64,000 nucleotides of DNA from Streptomyces coeruleorubidus (GTDB lineage: Bacteria > Actinomycetota > Actinomycetes > Streptomycetales > Streptomycetaceae), in contig NZ_CP023694.1 in the NCBI RefSeq assembly GCF_008705135.1, forward strand, positions 434,001-498,000. The letters run 5' to 3'. The notes under the pieces were generated by a model. The model did no database searches and was not told where the DNA came from. It saw only the letters and a list, made by a program, of their open reading frames with translations. Positions 44,353 through 56,331 of the stretch are shown piece by piece (position 1 is the first letter of the stretch; each line of letters starts with the position of its first letter). The translations under genes were made by a program, and so were the position numbers.

Positions 44353-44505
44353 GTGGCCGTCTCGGTCTTCGACCTGGTCTCGATCGGCATCGGCCCGTCC
44401 AGCTCCCACACGGTCGGCCCGATGCGCGCGGCACGCATGTTCGTGGTCGTGAAGTACAAGGAGACCGCGCGGGGCGGACTCGCCGTCAACATCATCGAGT
44501 GCTGA
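44353..44505 (+). pseudogene. sdaA: L-serine dehydratase, reduced to 50 codons by in-frame deletion
   Basis: GTG 44353 follows GGAGGAGTGACC. The frame gives [20 protein letters not shown] and VGPMRAARM, the exact N-terminus of Fe-S L-serine dehydratases, fused directly to [17 protein letters not shown], their exact C-terminus, then a stop. About 400 central codons, including the Fe-S cysteines except the last, are missing without loss of frame. The ribosome site, start and stop are all intact. The enzyme would convert serine to pyruvate, the last step of this pathway, so that step must be supplied elsewhere. Confidence 0.88.
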
Positions 44506-44541
44506 GCGAGGCCCGGCCGCGGGCCGGGCAACTCAGGGCCG

Positions 44542-44576
44542 TGGCTGTGTGAGCCGCTGAGCGGCTCACACAGCCA
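44542..44576. terminator. strong bidirectional hairpin between sdaA remnant and soxG
   Basis: Perfect 16-bp arms TGGCTGTGTGAGCCGC and GCGGCTCACACAGCCA with a 3-nt loop lie between the two convergent operons. Confidence 0.88.
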
Positions 44577-44586
44577 GGTCAGTCCA

Positions 44587-45189
44587 TCAGACGTACTCCG
44601 TCGCCGCGTCGAGCAGCCAGTCCGCCAGGTAGCCGGCGAAGGACGAGCGGACCAGTACCCAGAAGCCTGCCCTGGGTTCGTCCCGGGAGACCAGGACGAC
44701 CTGGGTGCGTCCCAGTGTCGTCTGGGCGCAGCGCCCCGCCTCGAAGGCCCGTGGATGCAGGTCCAGCGGGCACCCGTGGGCCAGCAGGTCGCGTGCGCGC
44801 GAACCCGTCACGAGGAGCGTGGTGCGCTGGGCGGAGACGTCGGTGACCGAGACCGGCTCGTCTCCCGCGGCCTCCCGGATACGGCTCTCCCAGTCCCCCT
44901 CGCGGCCCGGCGGCCCGACCAGCAGCCACTCGTCGGGACCGAGCCACAGCGCGGTCGACTCCCCCGCGCGCACGACGGTGTCGGGTTCGAGGGGCAGTTG
45001 CAGGCCCAGTGCCAGTCCGACGGCGTCCGCCGCCGCTCCCTTGGCGTCCAGGCGCACGTTCACCTGGGTCAGGAAGGGGAGTTCGGCCAGCCGGATCGCG
45101 CCCCGGGAGGCGCGGGTGGCGGCGGCCAGACGGTCGGCGGCGTGCGACAGGGGGCTGCAGGGCGGGGCGGCAAGGGCGGTGTCAGCCAT
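44587..45189 (-). CDS. soxG: sarcosine oxidase, gamma subunit
   Basis: A 200-residue subunit of heterotetrameric sarcosine oxidase. The blocks AELPFLTQVNVRLD, ALWLGPDEWLLVGPPG, VSVTDVSAQRTTLLVTGSRA and LAHGCPLDLHPRAFEAG are typical of SoxG. It helps assemble or hold the folate-binding face of the enzyme. ATG 45189 overlaps the soxA stop by 8 bp, so it is translationally coupled. It is the last gene of the demethylase-folD-soxBDAG operon, followed by a strong hairpin. Confidence 0.9.
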   Translation of the reverse strand: MADTALAAPPCSPLSHAADRLAAATRASRGAIRLAELPFLTQVNVRLDAKGAAADAVGLALGLQLPLEPDTVVRAGESTALWLGPDEWLLVGPPGREGDWESRIREAAGDEPVSVTDVSAQRTTLLVTGSRARDLLAHGCPLDLHPRAFEAGRCAQTTLGRTQVVLVSRDEPRAGFWVLVRSSFAGYLADWLLDAATEYV

Positions 45190-48100
45190 CGCGACGGGCT
45201 CCCTCGGGGTCGTAGAGGACGGGGCTTGCGACGGTCACCGGAACCAGCCGGTCGCCGACGGGGGCGTACAGCCGCTCGCCGATGCGTTCCCGGCCGCCCT
45301 TGATCATGGCGAGCGCGAACGTCCGGCCGAGGGCCGCGCTGCGGTAACTGGAGGTGACGTGGCCGAGCATCGGGACGGGCGGCTTCGGCAGCACACTGCC
45401 GGCGACGAGCTGAGTGCCCTCCGGAAGGAAGGTGCCCGGGTCCTCGGGAAGCAGGCCGACCAGGTGCTTGCGGTCGGGGCGGGCGGTGTCCGCACGGGCG
45501 AAGGACCGCTTGCCGATGAAGTCCGGCTTCTTCTTCGACACCACCCAGTTCATGCCGAGATCGTGCGGGGTGACGGTGCCGTCGGTGTCCTGGCCGATGA
45601 TCGGGTAGCCCTTCTCGGCCCGCAGGACGTGCATGGTCTCGGTGCCGTACGGGGTGATGCCGTGCGGGGCACCGGCTTCGTACAGCGCCTGCCACAGGGC
45701 GAGGGCCTGCCACGGTGACACGTTGATCTCGTAGGCCAGTTCGCCGGAGAAGCTGATACGGCAGACCCTGGCCTCGATGCCCGCGACGGCCGTCTCGCGC
45801 CACGCCATGAACGGGAAGTCGTCGTTGGCGACGGCGAGTCGGGGCGCGAGCGAGCCGAGGACCTCGCGGGACTTCGGGCCGACCAGGGCGACGGTGGCCC
45901 ACTGCTCGGTCACGGACGTGCAGTGGACCTTCAGCTCGGGCCACTCGGTCTGGAGCCACTCCTCCATCCAGTCCAGTACGGCCGCCGCGTTGCCGGTCGT
46001 GGTGGTGACCAGGAAGCGGTCGGGGGCGAGGCGGATGACGGTGCCGTCGTCGAAGACCATGCCGTCGGGGCGGCACATGACGCCGTAGCGGATCATGCCG
46101 ACCTTCAGGGTGCTGATCATGTTGGTGTAGAGCAGATCGAGGAAGACGCCGGCGTCCGGGCCCTGGACGTCGATCTTGCCGAGCGTGGAGGCGTCCATGA
46201 AGGCGACGCCCTCACGCGCGGCCGCGCACTCGCGCAGCACGGCGGCCTCCATGTCCTCACCGTCGCGCGGGTAGTACCAGGGGCGCTTCCACTGGCCGAC
46301 GTTCTCGAACAGGGCGCCGTGCTCGACGTGCCACTGGTGCAGGGCCGTCACCCGGACCGGGTCGTGCAGGGCGCCTCGGTCACGGCCCGCGAGAGCGGCG
46401 AAGGAGACAGGGGTGTAGGGGGGACGGAACGTGGTCGTGCCGAGCATCGAGATGTCCACGCCGAGCAGTTCGGCGACGACCCCGCCGGCCAGGACGCCGG
46501 AGGTCTTGCCCTGGTCGTTGGCGGTGCCGGCCGTGGTGTAGCGCTTGGTGTGTTCGACCGAGCGCATGCCGGCCCCGGTCGCGCGGGCCAGGTCGTCGAT
46601 CGTGACGTCGCGTTGGAGGTCGACGAAACGGGGGCCCGCTTCGCTGCCGGGGACGGTGAAGACGTGCAGGGCGGGCGTGTACGGCTGTGCGGCCGCCTTC
46701 GGCAGGCCGGGCGTCTCGGAGGTGTAGCCCTCGGCCTCGATCGCACGGGCACCGGCGGCCGCGCCCTGCGCGAGGACGCCGGCCAGGTCGAAGACACCGC
46801 TCGCGCTGCCCGCCACCTCGACGGCCTGACGGCAGGCGTCGGGGACGAAGGTGCCGAGTTCCTCGTCGTGGCGCAGCTTGCCGCCGGCCTGGCTGAACAG
46901 GTGCGCGACGGGATTCCAGCCGCCGGAGACCAGCAGCAGGTCGGCGGCGAACTCCCGCTGCCCGGCGGACCCCCCGTACGGGGCGACGGTCACGGCCGTG
47001 ATCCGCGCGTCGCCCTCCGTGCCGGTGACGGCATGACCGGTCAGCACCTCGATGCCGGCCGCGCGCGCACGCTCGGCCCATTCCCCCGGCTCCGGGCGCG
47101 TGTCGACGACGGCCTGGACGGACACGCCTGCCGCGGCGAGGTCCAACGCCGTCGGATAGGCGCTGTCGTTGGTGGTGAAGACGACCGCGCGACGGCCGGG
47201 CAGGACACCGTAGCGGTTGACGTAGGTGCGGGCGGAGGCCGCCAGCATCACGCCGGGACGGTCGTTGTCCGCGAAGGCCAGGGAGCGTTCGTGGGCCCCG
47301 GTGGCGAGGACGACGCGACGGGCGCGGATGCGCCAGACGCGTTCGCGGGAGACGTTCTCGGGGGCCTCGGCGCCGAGGTGGTTGGTGCGGCGTTCGACGG
47401 CGAGAAGGTGGTTGTCGTCGTAGTACCCGAAGACGGTGGTGCGGCGGAGAACGCGTACGTCGGGCGCGGCGTCGAGCCGGGCTGCGGTCTCCTCGGCCCA
47501 GCCGGGGAGTTCGGCCGTGCCGAGGAGGCTGCCGCCGAGTTCCGGCTGGTCGTCGGCGACGATGACACGGGCGCCGCTTCTCGCTGCCGCGGCCGCTGCG
47601 GCGAGGCCGGCCGGGCCGGCGCCGACGATCAGCAGGTCGCAGTGGGCGTGTACGGCGTCGTAGCGGGCCGGGTCCGGTTCGGTGGCGAGGCGGCCCTGGC
47701 CAGGGAGGCCGGTCGCGACGAGGCCGTCGTAGAGCTCGACCGTGGTGGCCGGGAGCATGGGCTCGGGGAACGGGGCCTCGATCTGGATGACGGCGTTGGG
47801 TTCCTCGACGCCGGCCGTGAAGATGCCGCGTGGGCGGCCGAGCTTGATGCTGGTGCCGGTGTGGATGACGCCGTTGGCGAGGAGGGCGGAGGCGAGGGTG
47901 TCGCCCTTGTAGCCCCGGTACTCGGTGCCGTCGAAAGTGAAGGTGATCGGGGTGTCGCGGTGGATTCGGCCGCGGGTGGGGTGGCGGAACGGCTGGGTTG
48001 TTTCGCCCCCGCCGCCCCTACCCGTCCCATCCTGAAGGGGCTCCGCCCCTTCGACCCCGCCGGGGGCTGCGCCCCCGGACCCCCCTTCGGCCTGGACGGC

Positions 48101-48421
48101 CTCGTCCTCAAACGCCGGACGGGCTGGGGCCACCGAACGTGACTCGAATATCACAGGGCGCTCCTCCCCCGCCCGATAAACCGCCAGAATCTCGTTCGTC
48201 GACGTGTCCCGCACCGCGTTGAACCACCGTCGGCAGCCCGCCGCGTGGCTCCACCGCTCGGCGAACGGGCCCCTCGGGTTGTCGCGGAAGAACAGGTACC
48301 GGGCCCACTCCTCGTCGCTCAGCGCCGACGGGTCCTCGGGGTAGGGCACATGGGCCTGGCCGCCGTAGTGGAACTCGGCCTCGTCGCGGGGCCCGCACCA
48401 CGGGCATGGGATGAGCAGCAT
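45182..48421 (-). CDS. soxDA: sarcosine oxidase delta and alpha subunits in one reading frame (SoxD-SoxA fusion)
   Basis: Residues 1-97 are a complete SoxD (MLLIPCPWCGPRDEAEFHYG; zinc ligands C6, C9, H59, C63). Residues 98-141 are a Gly/Ala/Glu-rich linker encoded by an interspersed repeat. From 142 on is a complete SoxA: QPFRHPTRGRIHRDTPITFT, NAD-type Rossmann LLIVGAGPAGLAAAAAAARS (about residue 258), and a C-terminal GCV_T folate domain (SFSGELAYEINVSPW; GITPYGTETMHVLRAEKGYP). Normally soxD and soxA are separate genes of about 95 and 940 codons. Here there is no stop, giving 1079 residues. The enzyme oxidises sarcosine to glycine with O2, passing the methyl to THF. Confidence 0.85.
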   Translation of the reverse strand: MLLIPCPWCGPRDEAEFHYGGQAHVPYPEDPSALSDEEWARYLFFRDNPRGPFAERWSHAAGCRRWFNAVRDTSTNEILAVYRAGEERPVIFESRSVAPARPAFEDEAVQAEGGSGGAAPGGVEGAEPLQDGTGRGGGGETTQPFRHPTRGRIHRDTPITFTFDGTEYRGYKGDTLASALLANGVIHTGTSIKLGRPRGIFTAGVEEPNAVIQIEAPFPEPMLPATTVELYDGLVATGLPGQGRLATEPDPARYDAVHAHCDLLIVGAGPAGLAAAAAAARSGARVIVADDQPELGGSLLGTAELPGWAEETAARLDAAPDVRVLRRTTVFGYYDDNHLLAVERRTNHLGAEAPENVSRERVWRIRARRVVLATGAHERSLAFADNDRPGVMLAASARTYVNRYGVLPGRRAVVFTTNDSAYPTALDLAAAGVSVQAVVDTRPEPGEWAERARAAGIEVLTGHAVTGTEGDARITAVTVAPYGGSAGQREFAADLLLVSGGWNPVAHLFSQAGGKLRHDEELGTFVPDACRQAVEVAGSASGVFDLAGVLAQGAAAGARAIEAEGYTSETPGLPKAAAQPYTPALHVFTVPGSEAGPRFVDLQRDVTIDDLARATGAGMRSVEHTKRYTTAGTANDQGKTSGVLAGGVVAELLGVDISMLGTTTFRPPYTPVSFAALAGRDRGALHDPVRVTALHQWHVEHGALFENVGQWKRPWYYPRDGEDMEAAVLRECAAAREGVAFMDASTLGKIDVQGPDAGVFLDLLYTNMISTLKVGMIRYGVMCRPDGMVFDDGTVIRLAPDRFLVTTTTGNAAAVLDWMEEWLQTEWPELKVHCTSVTEQWATVALVGPKSREVLGSLAPRLAVANDDFPFMAWRETAVAGIEARVCRISFSGELAYEINVSPWQALALWQALYEAGAPHGITPYGTETMHVLRAEKGYPIIGQDTDGTVTPHDLGMNWVVSKKKPDFIGKRSFARADTARPDRKHLVGLLPEDPGTFLPEGTQLVAGSVLPKPPVPMLGHVTSSYRSAALGRTFALAMIKGGRERIGERLYAPVGDRLVPVTVASPVLYDPEGARRDG
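47999..48130 (-). repeat. Streptomyces interspersed intergenic repeat, read through in frame
   Basis: About 132 bp with GGGGGCTGCGCCCCCGGAC and GGGGCTCCGCCCC palindromes and ending in AACGCCGGACGGGCTGG. I recognise this as a repeat that recurs between genes in many Streptomyces genomes. Here its length (44 codons) contains no stop in the sox frame, so it becomes the linker of the SoxD-SoxA fusion. Confidence 0.75.
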
Positions 48422-48446
48422 GGTTCGGCTCCCAAAGAGTCCGGGC

Positions 48447-49679
48447 CTAGTGGGCCACCGCGGCCGCGCCGTGCTCGTCGACGAGCGCGCCGGTGGTGAA
48501 ACGGTCGAGCGAGAAGGGGGCGTTGAGCGGGTGAGGGGTGTCGTGGGCGATGGTGTGGGCGTAGACCCAGCCCACGCCCGGGGTGGCCTTGAAACCGCCC
48601 GTGCCCCAGCCGCAGTTGAGGTAGAGGTTGTCCACCGGGGCGAGGCCGACGATGGGCGAGGCGTCGGGGCTGACGTCGACGATGCCGCCCCAGGTGCGCA
48701 GCACATGGGCACGGGCGAAGACCGGGAACAGCTCCAGGGCCGCCGACATCTGCTCCTCGATGATGTGGAAGGCGCCCCGCTGGGTGTACGAGTTGTAGGC
48801 GTCGATGCCCGCGCCCATCACCAGCTCGCCCTTGTGCGCCTGGCTGACGTACACGTGAACCGCGTTGGACATCACGACCGTCGGGTGCACCGGCTCCAGC
48901 AGCTCCGACACCAGCGCCTGCAACGGGTGGCTCTGGAGGGGCAGTTCGATGCCCGCCATCGCGGCGAGGACCGAGGTGTGGCCCGCCGAGCACAGCGCCA
49001 CCTTGCCCGCCGCGATCGGGCCGAGGTTCGTCCGGACTCCGACCACCCGGTTGCCGACCACGTCCAGGCCGGTGACCTCGCAGTTCTGGATGATGTCGAT
49101 GCCCGCGGCGTCCGCCGAGCGGGCCAGGCCCCAGGCGACGTGGTCGTGCTTGGCGATGCCGGCGCGCGGCTGGTAGGTGGCGCCCAGGACGGGGTAGCGC
49201 ACGTTCGGGGAGGTGTTGACGATCGGGCAGACTTCCTTGACGCCGTCCGCGTCGAGCCACTCGGCGTCCACGCCGTTGAGGCGGTTGGCCTCGACGCGGC
49301 GCACGCTGTCGCGGACGTCCTGGAGGCTGTGCGCGAGGTTCAGCACACCACGCTGGGAGAAGAGGATCGGGTAGTCGAGCTCCTCGGCCAGCCCCTCCCA
49401 TAGCTTGAGCGCGTGCTCGTAGATGCCGGCGCTCTCGTCCCACAGGTAGTTGGAGCGGATGATCGTGGTGTTGCGGGCCATGTTGCCGCCCGCGAGCCAG
49501 CCCTTGTCCAGGACCGCGACGTTCGTGATGCCGTGGTTCTTCGCCAGGTAGTGGGCGGTGGCCAGACCGTGGCCGCCGCCGCCCACGATGACCACGTCGT
49601 AGGACCGCTTCGGCTCCGGGTTGCGCCACAACCAGTCGGGGTGCTCCGGGAGTTCGGCACCGGGGGTGCGGGGGCTCAT
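48447..49679 (-). CDS. soxB: sarcosine oxidase, beta subunit
   Basis: A 410-residue flavoprotein: FAD Rossmann motif [20 protein letters not shown] (about residues 31-50), then [20 protein letters not shown], which holds the arginine/histidine region near the covalent FMN site, and [20 protein letters not shown] near the C-terminus. It carries the sarcosine-oxidising site. ATG 49679 follows CCGGAGGCG; the longer frame upstream is not conserved. It lies 25 bp before soxD/A and 43 bp after folD. Confidence 0.93.
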   Translation of the reverse strand: MSPRTPGAELPEHPDWLWRNPEPKRSYDVVIVGGGGHGLATAHYLAKNHGITNVAVLDKGWLAGGNMARNTTIIRSNYLWDESAGIYEHALKLWEGLAEELDYPILFSQRGVLNLAHSLQDVRDSVRRVEANRLNGVDAEWLDADGVKEVCPIVNTSPNVRYPVLGATYQPRAGIAKHDHVAWGLARSADAAGIDIIQNCEVTGLDVVGNRVVGVRTNLGPIAAGKVALCSAGHTSVLAAMAGIELPLQSHPLQALVSELLEPVHPTVVMSNAVHVYVSQAHKGELVMGAGIDAYNSYTQRGAFHIIEEQMSAALELFPVFARAHVLRTWGGIVDVSPDASPIVGLAPVDNLYLNCGWGTGGFKATPGVGWVYAHTIAHDTPHPLNAPFSLDRFTTGALVDEHGAAAVAH

Positions 49680-49722
49680 CGAACGCCTCCGGACAGGGGG
49701 ATGCACGGGATGCTCAGCGTGT

Positions 49723-50583
49723 TCATGGAGTGTTCGCGTTCCTCTCGGCTGCCTCGACGACATTGGCCAGCAACATCGCCCGCGTCATGGGGCCCACTCC
49801 CCCGGGCATCGGCGCGAGCCATCCGGCGACCTGAGCGGCGTCCGGGTGGACATCGCCGACCAGCCCCTGATCGGTGCGGGTGATGCCGACATCCAGGACC
49901 GCCGCACCGGGGCGCAGCATGTCCGGGGTGACCAGCCCGGGCGAGCCGGCGGCCGCGACGACGATGTCCGCCTCGCGCACGTGCCAGGCCAGGCCCTTGG
50001 TGCCGGTGTGGCACAGGGTGACGGTGGCGTTCTCGGACCTGCGGGTGAGCAGCAGGCCGAGGGGACGTCCGACCGTGATGCCGCGGCCGATCACGCACAC
50101 CCGCGCTCCCGCGAGCGGCACCTCGTACCGGCGCAGCAGTTCGACGATGCCGTGCGGAGTGCAGGGCAGCGGCGCCTCGGCGCCCAGGACGAGCCGACCG
50201 AGGTTGACGGGGTGCAGGCCGTCGGCGTCCTTGGCCGGGTCCATGCGTTCCAGCACGGCGTTCGCGTCCAGATGGCGCGGGAGCGGGAGCTGGACGATGT
50301 AGCCGGTGCAGGCCGGGTCGGCGTTGAGCTCGTCGATCGTCTCCTCGACCTGCCGCTGTGAGGCGTCGGCGGGCAGGTCCCGGCGGATGGACGCGATGCC
50401 GACCTGGGCACAGTCGCGGTGCTTGCCGGCGACGTAGGCACGGCTGCCGGGGTCGTCACCGACCAGGACGGTCCCCAGTCCCGGCGTGCGGCCGGCAGTC
50501 GCGGCCAACTTGGCCACATGCTCCGTCAGTTCACGGCGGATTTCGGCGGCGGTCGCCTTGCCGTCGAGCGACTGTGCGTTCAC
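49723..50583 (-). CDS. folD: bifunctional methylene-THF dehydrogenase / methenyl-THF cyclohydrolase
   Basis: A 286-residue Fol[21 protein letters not shown] with the catalytic Tyr-x3-Lys, [31 protein letters not shown], the NADP site [19 protein letters not shown], and [12 protein letters not shown]. It converts CH2-THF to 10-formyl-THF. GTG 50583 (MNAQSLDGK) follows GGAGCACCG; an earlier in-frame start is unlikely. It sits between the dimethylglycine demethylase and soxB, so it handles the one-carbon units they release; PurU is encoded in the facing operon. Probably a paralogue of a housekeeping folD. Confidence 0.93.
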   Translation of the reverse strand: MNAQSLDGKATAAEIRRELTEHVAKLAATAGRTPGLGTVLVGDDPGSRAYVAGKHRDCAQVGIASIRRDLPADASQRQVEETIDELNADPACTGYIVQLPLPRHLDANAVLERMDPAKDADGLHPVNLGRLVLGAEAPLPCTPHGIVELLRRYEVPLAGARVCVIGRGITVGRPLGLLLTRRSENATVTLCHTGTKGLAWHVREADIVVAAAGSPGLVTPDMLRPGAAVLDVGITRTDQGLVGDVHPDAAQVAGWLAPMPGGVGPMTRAMLLANVVEAAERNANTP

Positions 50584-50620
50584 CGACGGTGCTCCTTTCC
50601 CGTGGAGCCGACGCTGAGTG

Positions 50621-53134
<2,514 letters not shown>

Positions 53135-53228
53135 TCAATGTGCCTGGCCGACAGGTGGGTGTCAAGAGGGTCCGTGACGTCGGGGAACAGGCCGGAGCAC
53201 GGGTGGAAACAAGGGCCGGAACACGGCA

Positions 53229-53274
53229 GTGCCCGGTGGGCGGAGCGCACCTGCGCACTCCGCCCACCGGGCAC
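53229..53274 (-). terminator. hairpin terminator of the betB-proVWX operon
   Basis: Perfect 17-bp arms GTGCCCGGTGGGCGGAG and CTCCGCCCACCGGGCAC, 12-nt loop with further GCGC pairing, located 56 bp past the proX stop. Short CCGGTTTCCG-like repeats lie between. Confidence 0.88.
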
Positions 53275-53329
53275 ATCCGACCAGTTTCCGGGTTCGGTTT
53301 CCGACCGTCTCCGGCTTCGGTTTCCGGTA

Positions 53330-54307
53330 CTACTTGATCCAGGCCTCCACCTTGTCGCGGTTGGCCTCGACCCACTTCTTCGCCGCTGCCTCGGGGGCCA
53401 TCTTGTCCACCGCGATGTACTTGGCCACGGTGTTCTGGTCCTCGTTCGTCCAGGTGAAGTTCTTCACCAGGTCATAGGCCGGGCTGCCCGACTTGGCGAA
53501 CTTCGCGCTGACGATCTTGTCCAGCTTGTACACGGGGTAGTCGCAGGCGACCTTCTCGGTGTCGGCGTCACAACCGGTCTTGTATTCCGGCAGCTTGACC
53601 TTCTTGAGCGGGACCTCGGACATGAACCACTGCGGCTCGTAGAAGTAGCCGATCACCCATGACTTGTCCTTCTCCGCCTTGCGGAAGGCCTGGATGAGCG
53701 CGGTCTCGCTGCCCGCGTACACCACCTTGAAGTCCAGCTTCAGGTTCTTCACCAGGGCCTCGTCGTTGGTCACGAACGACGGGTCGCCGTCGAGGAGCTG
53801 GCCCTTGCCGCCCGACTCGGACGTCCTGAACTTGTCGGCGTACTTGTCGAGGTTCCTCCAGTCGGTGATGTCCGGGTGCGCCTTGGCCAGCCACGGCGGC
53901 ACGTACCAGCCGATGAGGCCTTCGTTGCCGGTCGGGCCCGCGTCGACGGCGGTCTTCTGGTCGGTGATGTACTTCTTCTTCAGGTCGTCATGACCCCAGT
54001 TCTCGACGACGGCGTCGACCTCGCCTGTCCCGAAGCCCTGCCAGGCGATCTCTTCCTTCAGATTCTTCTGGTTGACCTTGCAGCCGAGGTCCTGTTCCGC
54101 GACGTACGCGAGGACCGCCGCGTTCGCCTCGTAGCCCACCCATGGGTTGACCGCGAGGTTGAAGGTGCCGCACTTCGCGGAGCTGCCCGAGCCACCGGCG
54201 TCCGAGGAGCTGTCACCGACCTTCGCACCGCCGCAGGCGGTGAGGGTGAGGCCGAGGACCGCTATGCCGGCCGCACGTGTTCTCCACTGTCTAGCTTGCC
54301 CTGCCAT
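53330..54307 (-). CDS. proX: glycine betaine/choline ABC transporter, substrate-binding lipoprotein
   Basis: A 325-residue lipoprotein: signal peptide with lipobox LTAC (acylated C25), Ser/Gly linker, then an OpuAC-type domain starting FNLAVNPWVGYEANAAVLAY. Tryptophans and tyrosines for the aromatic cage appear in NPWVGYE, VENWGHDD, GWYVPPWL and YFYEPQWFM. It captures quaternary ammonium compounds outside the membrane for ProW/ProV. ATG 54307 is 14 bp after the proW stop. It is the last gene of the operon. Confidence 0.92.
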   Translation of the reverse strand: MAGQARQWRTRAAGIAVLGLTLTACGGAKVGDSSSDAGGSGSSAKCGTFNLAVNPWVGYEANAAVLAYVAEQDLGCKVNQKNLKEEIAWQGFGTGEVDAVVENWGHDDLKKKYITDQKTAVDAGPTGNEGLIGWYVPPWLAKAHPDITDWRNLDKYADKFRTSESGGKGQLLDGDPSFVTNDEALVKNLKLDFKVVYAGSETALIQAFRKAEKDKSWVIGYFYEPQWFMSEVPLKKVKLPEYKTGCDADTEKVACDYPVYKLDKIVSAKFAKSGSPAYDLVKNFTWTNEDQNTVAKYIAVDKMAPEAAAKKWVEANRDKVEAWIK

Positions 54308-54321
54308 CGTCAGTTGCTCCT

Positions 54322-56331
54322 TTACGCGCTCACGCGCCGTGCGGCTGCCTGAGTGATCCGGTCGAACATGACTCCGAGAAGGACGATGGCCAGCCCTGCG
54401 GCGAGCCCCTTCCCGTACAACTGCCCCTGTGAGAATCCGGCCACGACGTCGTAGCCGAGGGCGCCCGCGCCCACCAGGCCGCCCACCACGACCATCGACA
54501 GCACGTAGATCAGGCCCTGGTTGGTCGCGAGCGTCAGGGCGCCTCGTGCCATCGGCAGCTGGACCTTGGTGATGAGCTGCCAGGTACTGCATCCGGCGGA
54601 CGTGGCCGCCTCCACGGTGGCCGCCGGCACGGCCCGGACCCCGTCCGCGATGATCTTCGTGGCGACCGGCGCCGCGTAGACGATCGCGGCCACGATGGCC
54701 GTGAACCGGGTCGCGCCGAACAGCGCGAGGAACGGAACGAGATAGACGAACGGCGGCATGACCTGCGCCGCGTCCAGGGTGGGCCGCAGAATCCGGTCCA
54801 CGAGCAGGCTGCGCCCCATCCACACCCCGAAGACGACGCCGAGCACCATCACCAGCACCGTGGCGACGACGGTCGACGCCAGCGTCGTCATGGCGTCCGA
54901 CCACACGCCCGTACCGACCAGCAGTCCTACGCACACCGCCGCGGTGACCCCGGCGCGCCAGCCGCCGAGGACCGCGCCGAGGCCGATCAGCGCCACGCCG
55001 ACGAGCCACCACGGGGAGTCGGTGAGCAGCGTCTGGAACGGGTTGAGCAGGCCGTTGGTGAGGGCGTCGCGGAAGGCGTTGGTCAGACCCGACAGGTTGT
55101 CCTGCGCCCAGGTCGTGGCGGTGTCGGCACCCCTCGCGATGGAGCTGCCGAGGCCGGCCTCGCCGGGAAACTCCGCCGCCCACACATAGGTGTGCGACAT
55201 GTAGACCAGCACTGCCGTGACCACCGCTCCCGCGCCCAGCAGCGGCCGCCGCCACTTGAGGAAGCGGCCGCCGGAGCGCCGGGCGGTCTCCTCGCGTGCG
55301 CTGGCGGCGGTGGTGACCCGGTCCAGCACGATGGCCATGACGACGATGGCCAGCCCCGCGTTGAAGGCCGTGCCGACATCGAGGGACTGCAGGGCCTGGA
55401 TGACGGTCTTGCCCAGTCCGGGCGCGTCGATCAGGGCCGCGATGGTCACCATGGCCAGGGCGGCCATGATGGTCTGATTGACGCCCATCACCACGGTCCG
55501 CTTGGACATCGGCAGCAGGACCTTGAGCAGGGACTGCCGCCGCGTGGCGCCCAGTGAGTCGGCCGCCTCGACCGTCGTCTCCGGTACGGAACGGATGGCG
55601 TGTGCGGTGATGCGGATCGCCGGCGGCGCCGCGTAGATCATGGTGGCGATGGTGGCGGAGGCCGGGCCGATCAGGAAGAACAAGGTCAGCGGGGCCAGAT
55701 AGACGAAGGTCGGCATCGTCTGCATGAAGTCCAGAAACGGCGTCACGATCCGGTTGAACCGGTCGGACAGCCCCGCCCACACGCCCAGCGGGATGGCGAA
55801 CAGCAGTGCCACGAACACCGCGGAGAGCGTGAGCGCCAGGGTGTCCATGCTCTCCTGCCACAGCCCCTGGAGCCCCATGAAGGTGAAGCCCGCGACGGCC
55901 AGGAGGGCGACCCGCCAGTTGCCCACCGCCCAGGAGACGAAGCCCGCGATGCCGACGACGCCGAGCCAGCCGATCTGCGGGAGGGGGCGGCCCGCGGAGG
56001 GCTGTGAGATCAGTTCCTGGACGAAGGTCACCAGGGTGTCGATGACGAGACGGATCTCGTTGAAGAAGTAGAGGAAGAGCGGGTTGGAGTTGCGGTTGGC
56101 ACCGATGGAGTCGTTGGCGTCGTTGAACCACCGGTGCAGATCCGTGAGGTCCGCCGCCGCCAGGTCAAGCGTCTGTCTGCCGCGCAGCACGGCGAAGAGC
56201 AGCAGCCAGACCACCAGGATCGCGGCGACGGCCGTACGCCGGCTGACCCTGCGCACGGACGTGGCGGGCCCGTCGGGCCCGGTGGGCTCAGGCTTCTCCG
56301 TCTTCTCGGGCTTCTCCATCGCGACGGTCAT
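54322..56331 (-). CDS. proW: glycine betaine/choline ABC transporter permease, tandem-duplicated
   Basis: A 669-residue permease made of two BPD_transp_1 modules in one chain. The first (about residues 120-320) has the EAA loop EAADSLGATRRQSLLKVLLP; the second (about 440-650) has EAATSAGCSTWQLITKVQLP. Both start with a similar YL(A/V)P block. About 12-14 TM helices in total. Usual ProW proteins are about 300 residues and act as a homodimer; here one polypeptide can supply both halves. Start ATG 56331 overlaps the proV stop by one base (TGATG). Confidence 0.9.
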   Translation of the reverse strand: MTVAMEKPEKTEKPEPTGPDGPATSVRRVSRRTAVAAILVVWLLLFAVLRGRQTLDLAAADLTDLHRWFNDANDSIGANRNSNPLFLYFFNEIRLVIDTLVTFVQELISQPSAGRPLPQIGWLGVVGIAGFVSWAVGNWRVALLAVAGFTFMGLQGLWQESMDTLALTLSAVFVALLFAIPLGVWAGLSDRFNRIVTPFLDFMQTMPTFVYLAPLTLFFLIGPASATIATMIYAAPPAIRITAHAIRSVPETTVEAADSLGATRRQSLLKVLLPMSKRTVVMGVNQTIMAALAMVTIAALIDAPGLGKTVIQALQSLDVGTAFNAGLAIVVMAIVLDRVTTAASAREETARRSGGRFLKWRRPLLGAGAVVTAVLVYMSHTYVWAAEFPGEAGLGSSIARGADTATTWAQDNLSGLTNAFRDALTNGLLNPFQTLLTDSPWWLVGVALIGLGAVLGGWRAGVTAAVCVGLLVGTGVWSDAMTTLASTVVATVLVMVLGVVFGVWMGRSLLVDRILRPTLDAAQVMPPFVYLVPFLALFGATRFTAIVAAIVYAAPVATKIIADGVRAVPAATVEAATSAGCSTWQLITKVQLPMARGALTLATNQGLIYVLSMVVVGGLVGAGALGYDVVAGFSQGQLYGKGLAAGLAIVLLGVMFDRITQAAARRVSA

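Noticed and set aside
45923..48142. A 739-codon forward frame opposite soxA.
   Set aside because: It is an antisense shadow of soxA with Gly/Ala/Val-rich nonsense composition and no ribosome site.
45182..48712. A longer soxDA reading starting at 48712.
   Set aside because: The 97 extra codons are antisense to nothing conserved and lie over the soxB 3' end; MLLIPCPWCG at 48421 is the exact SoxD start.
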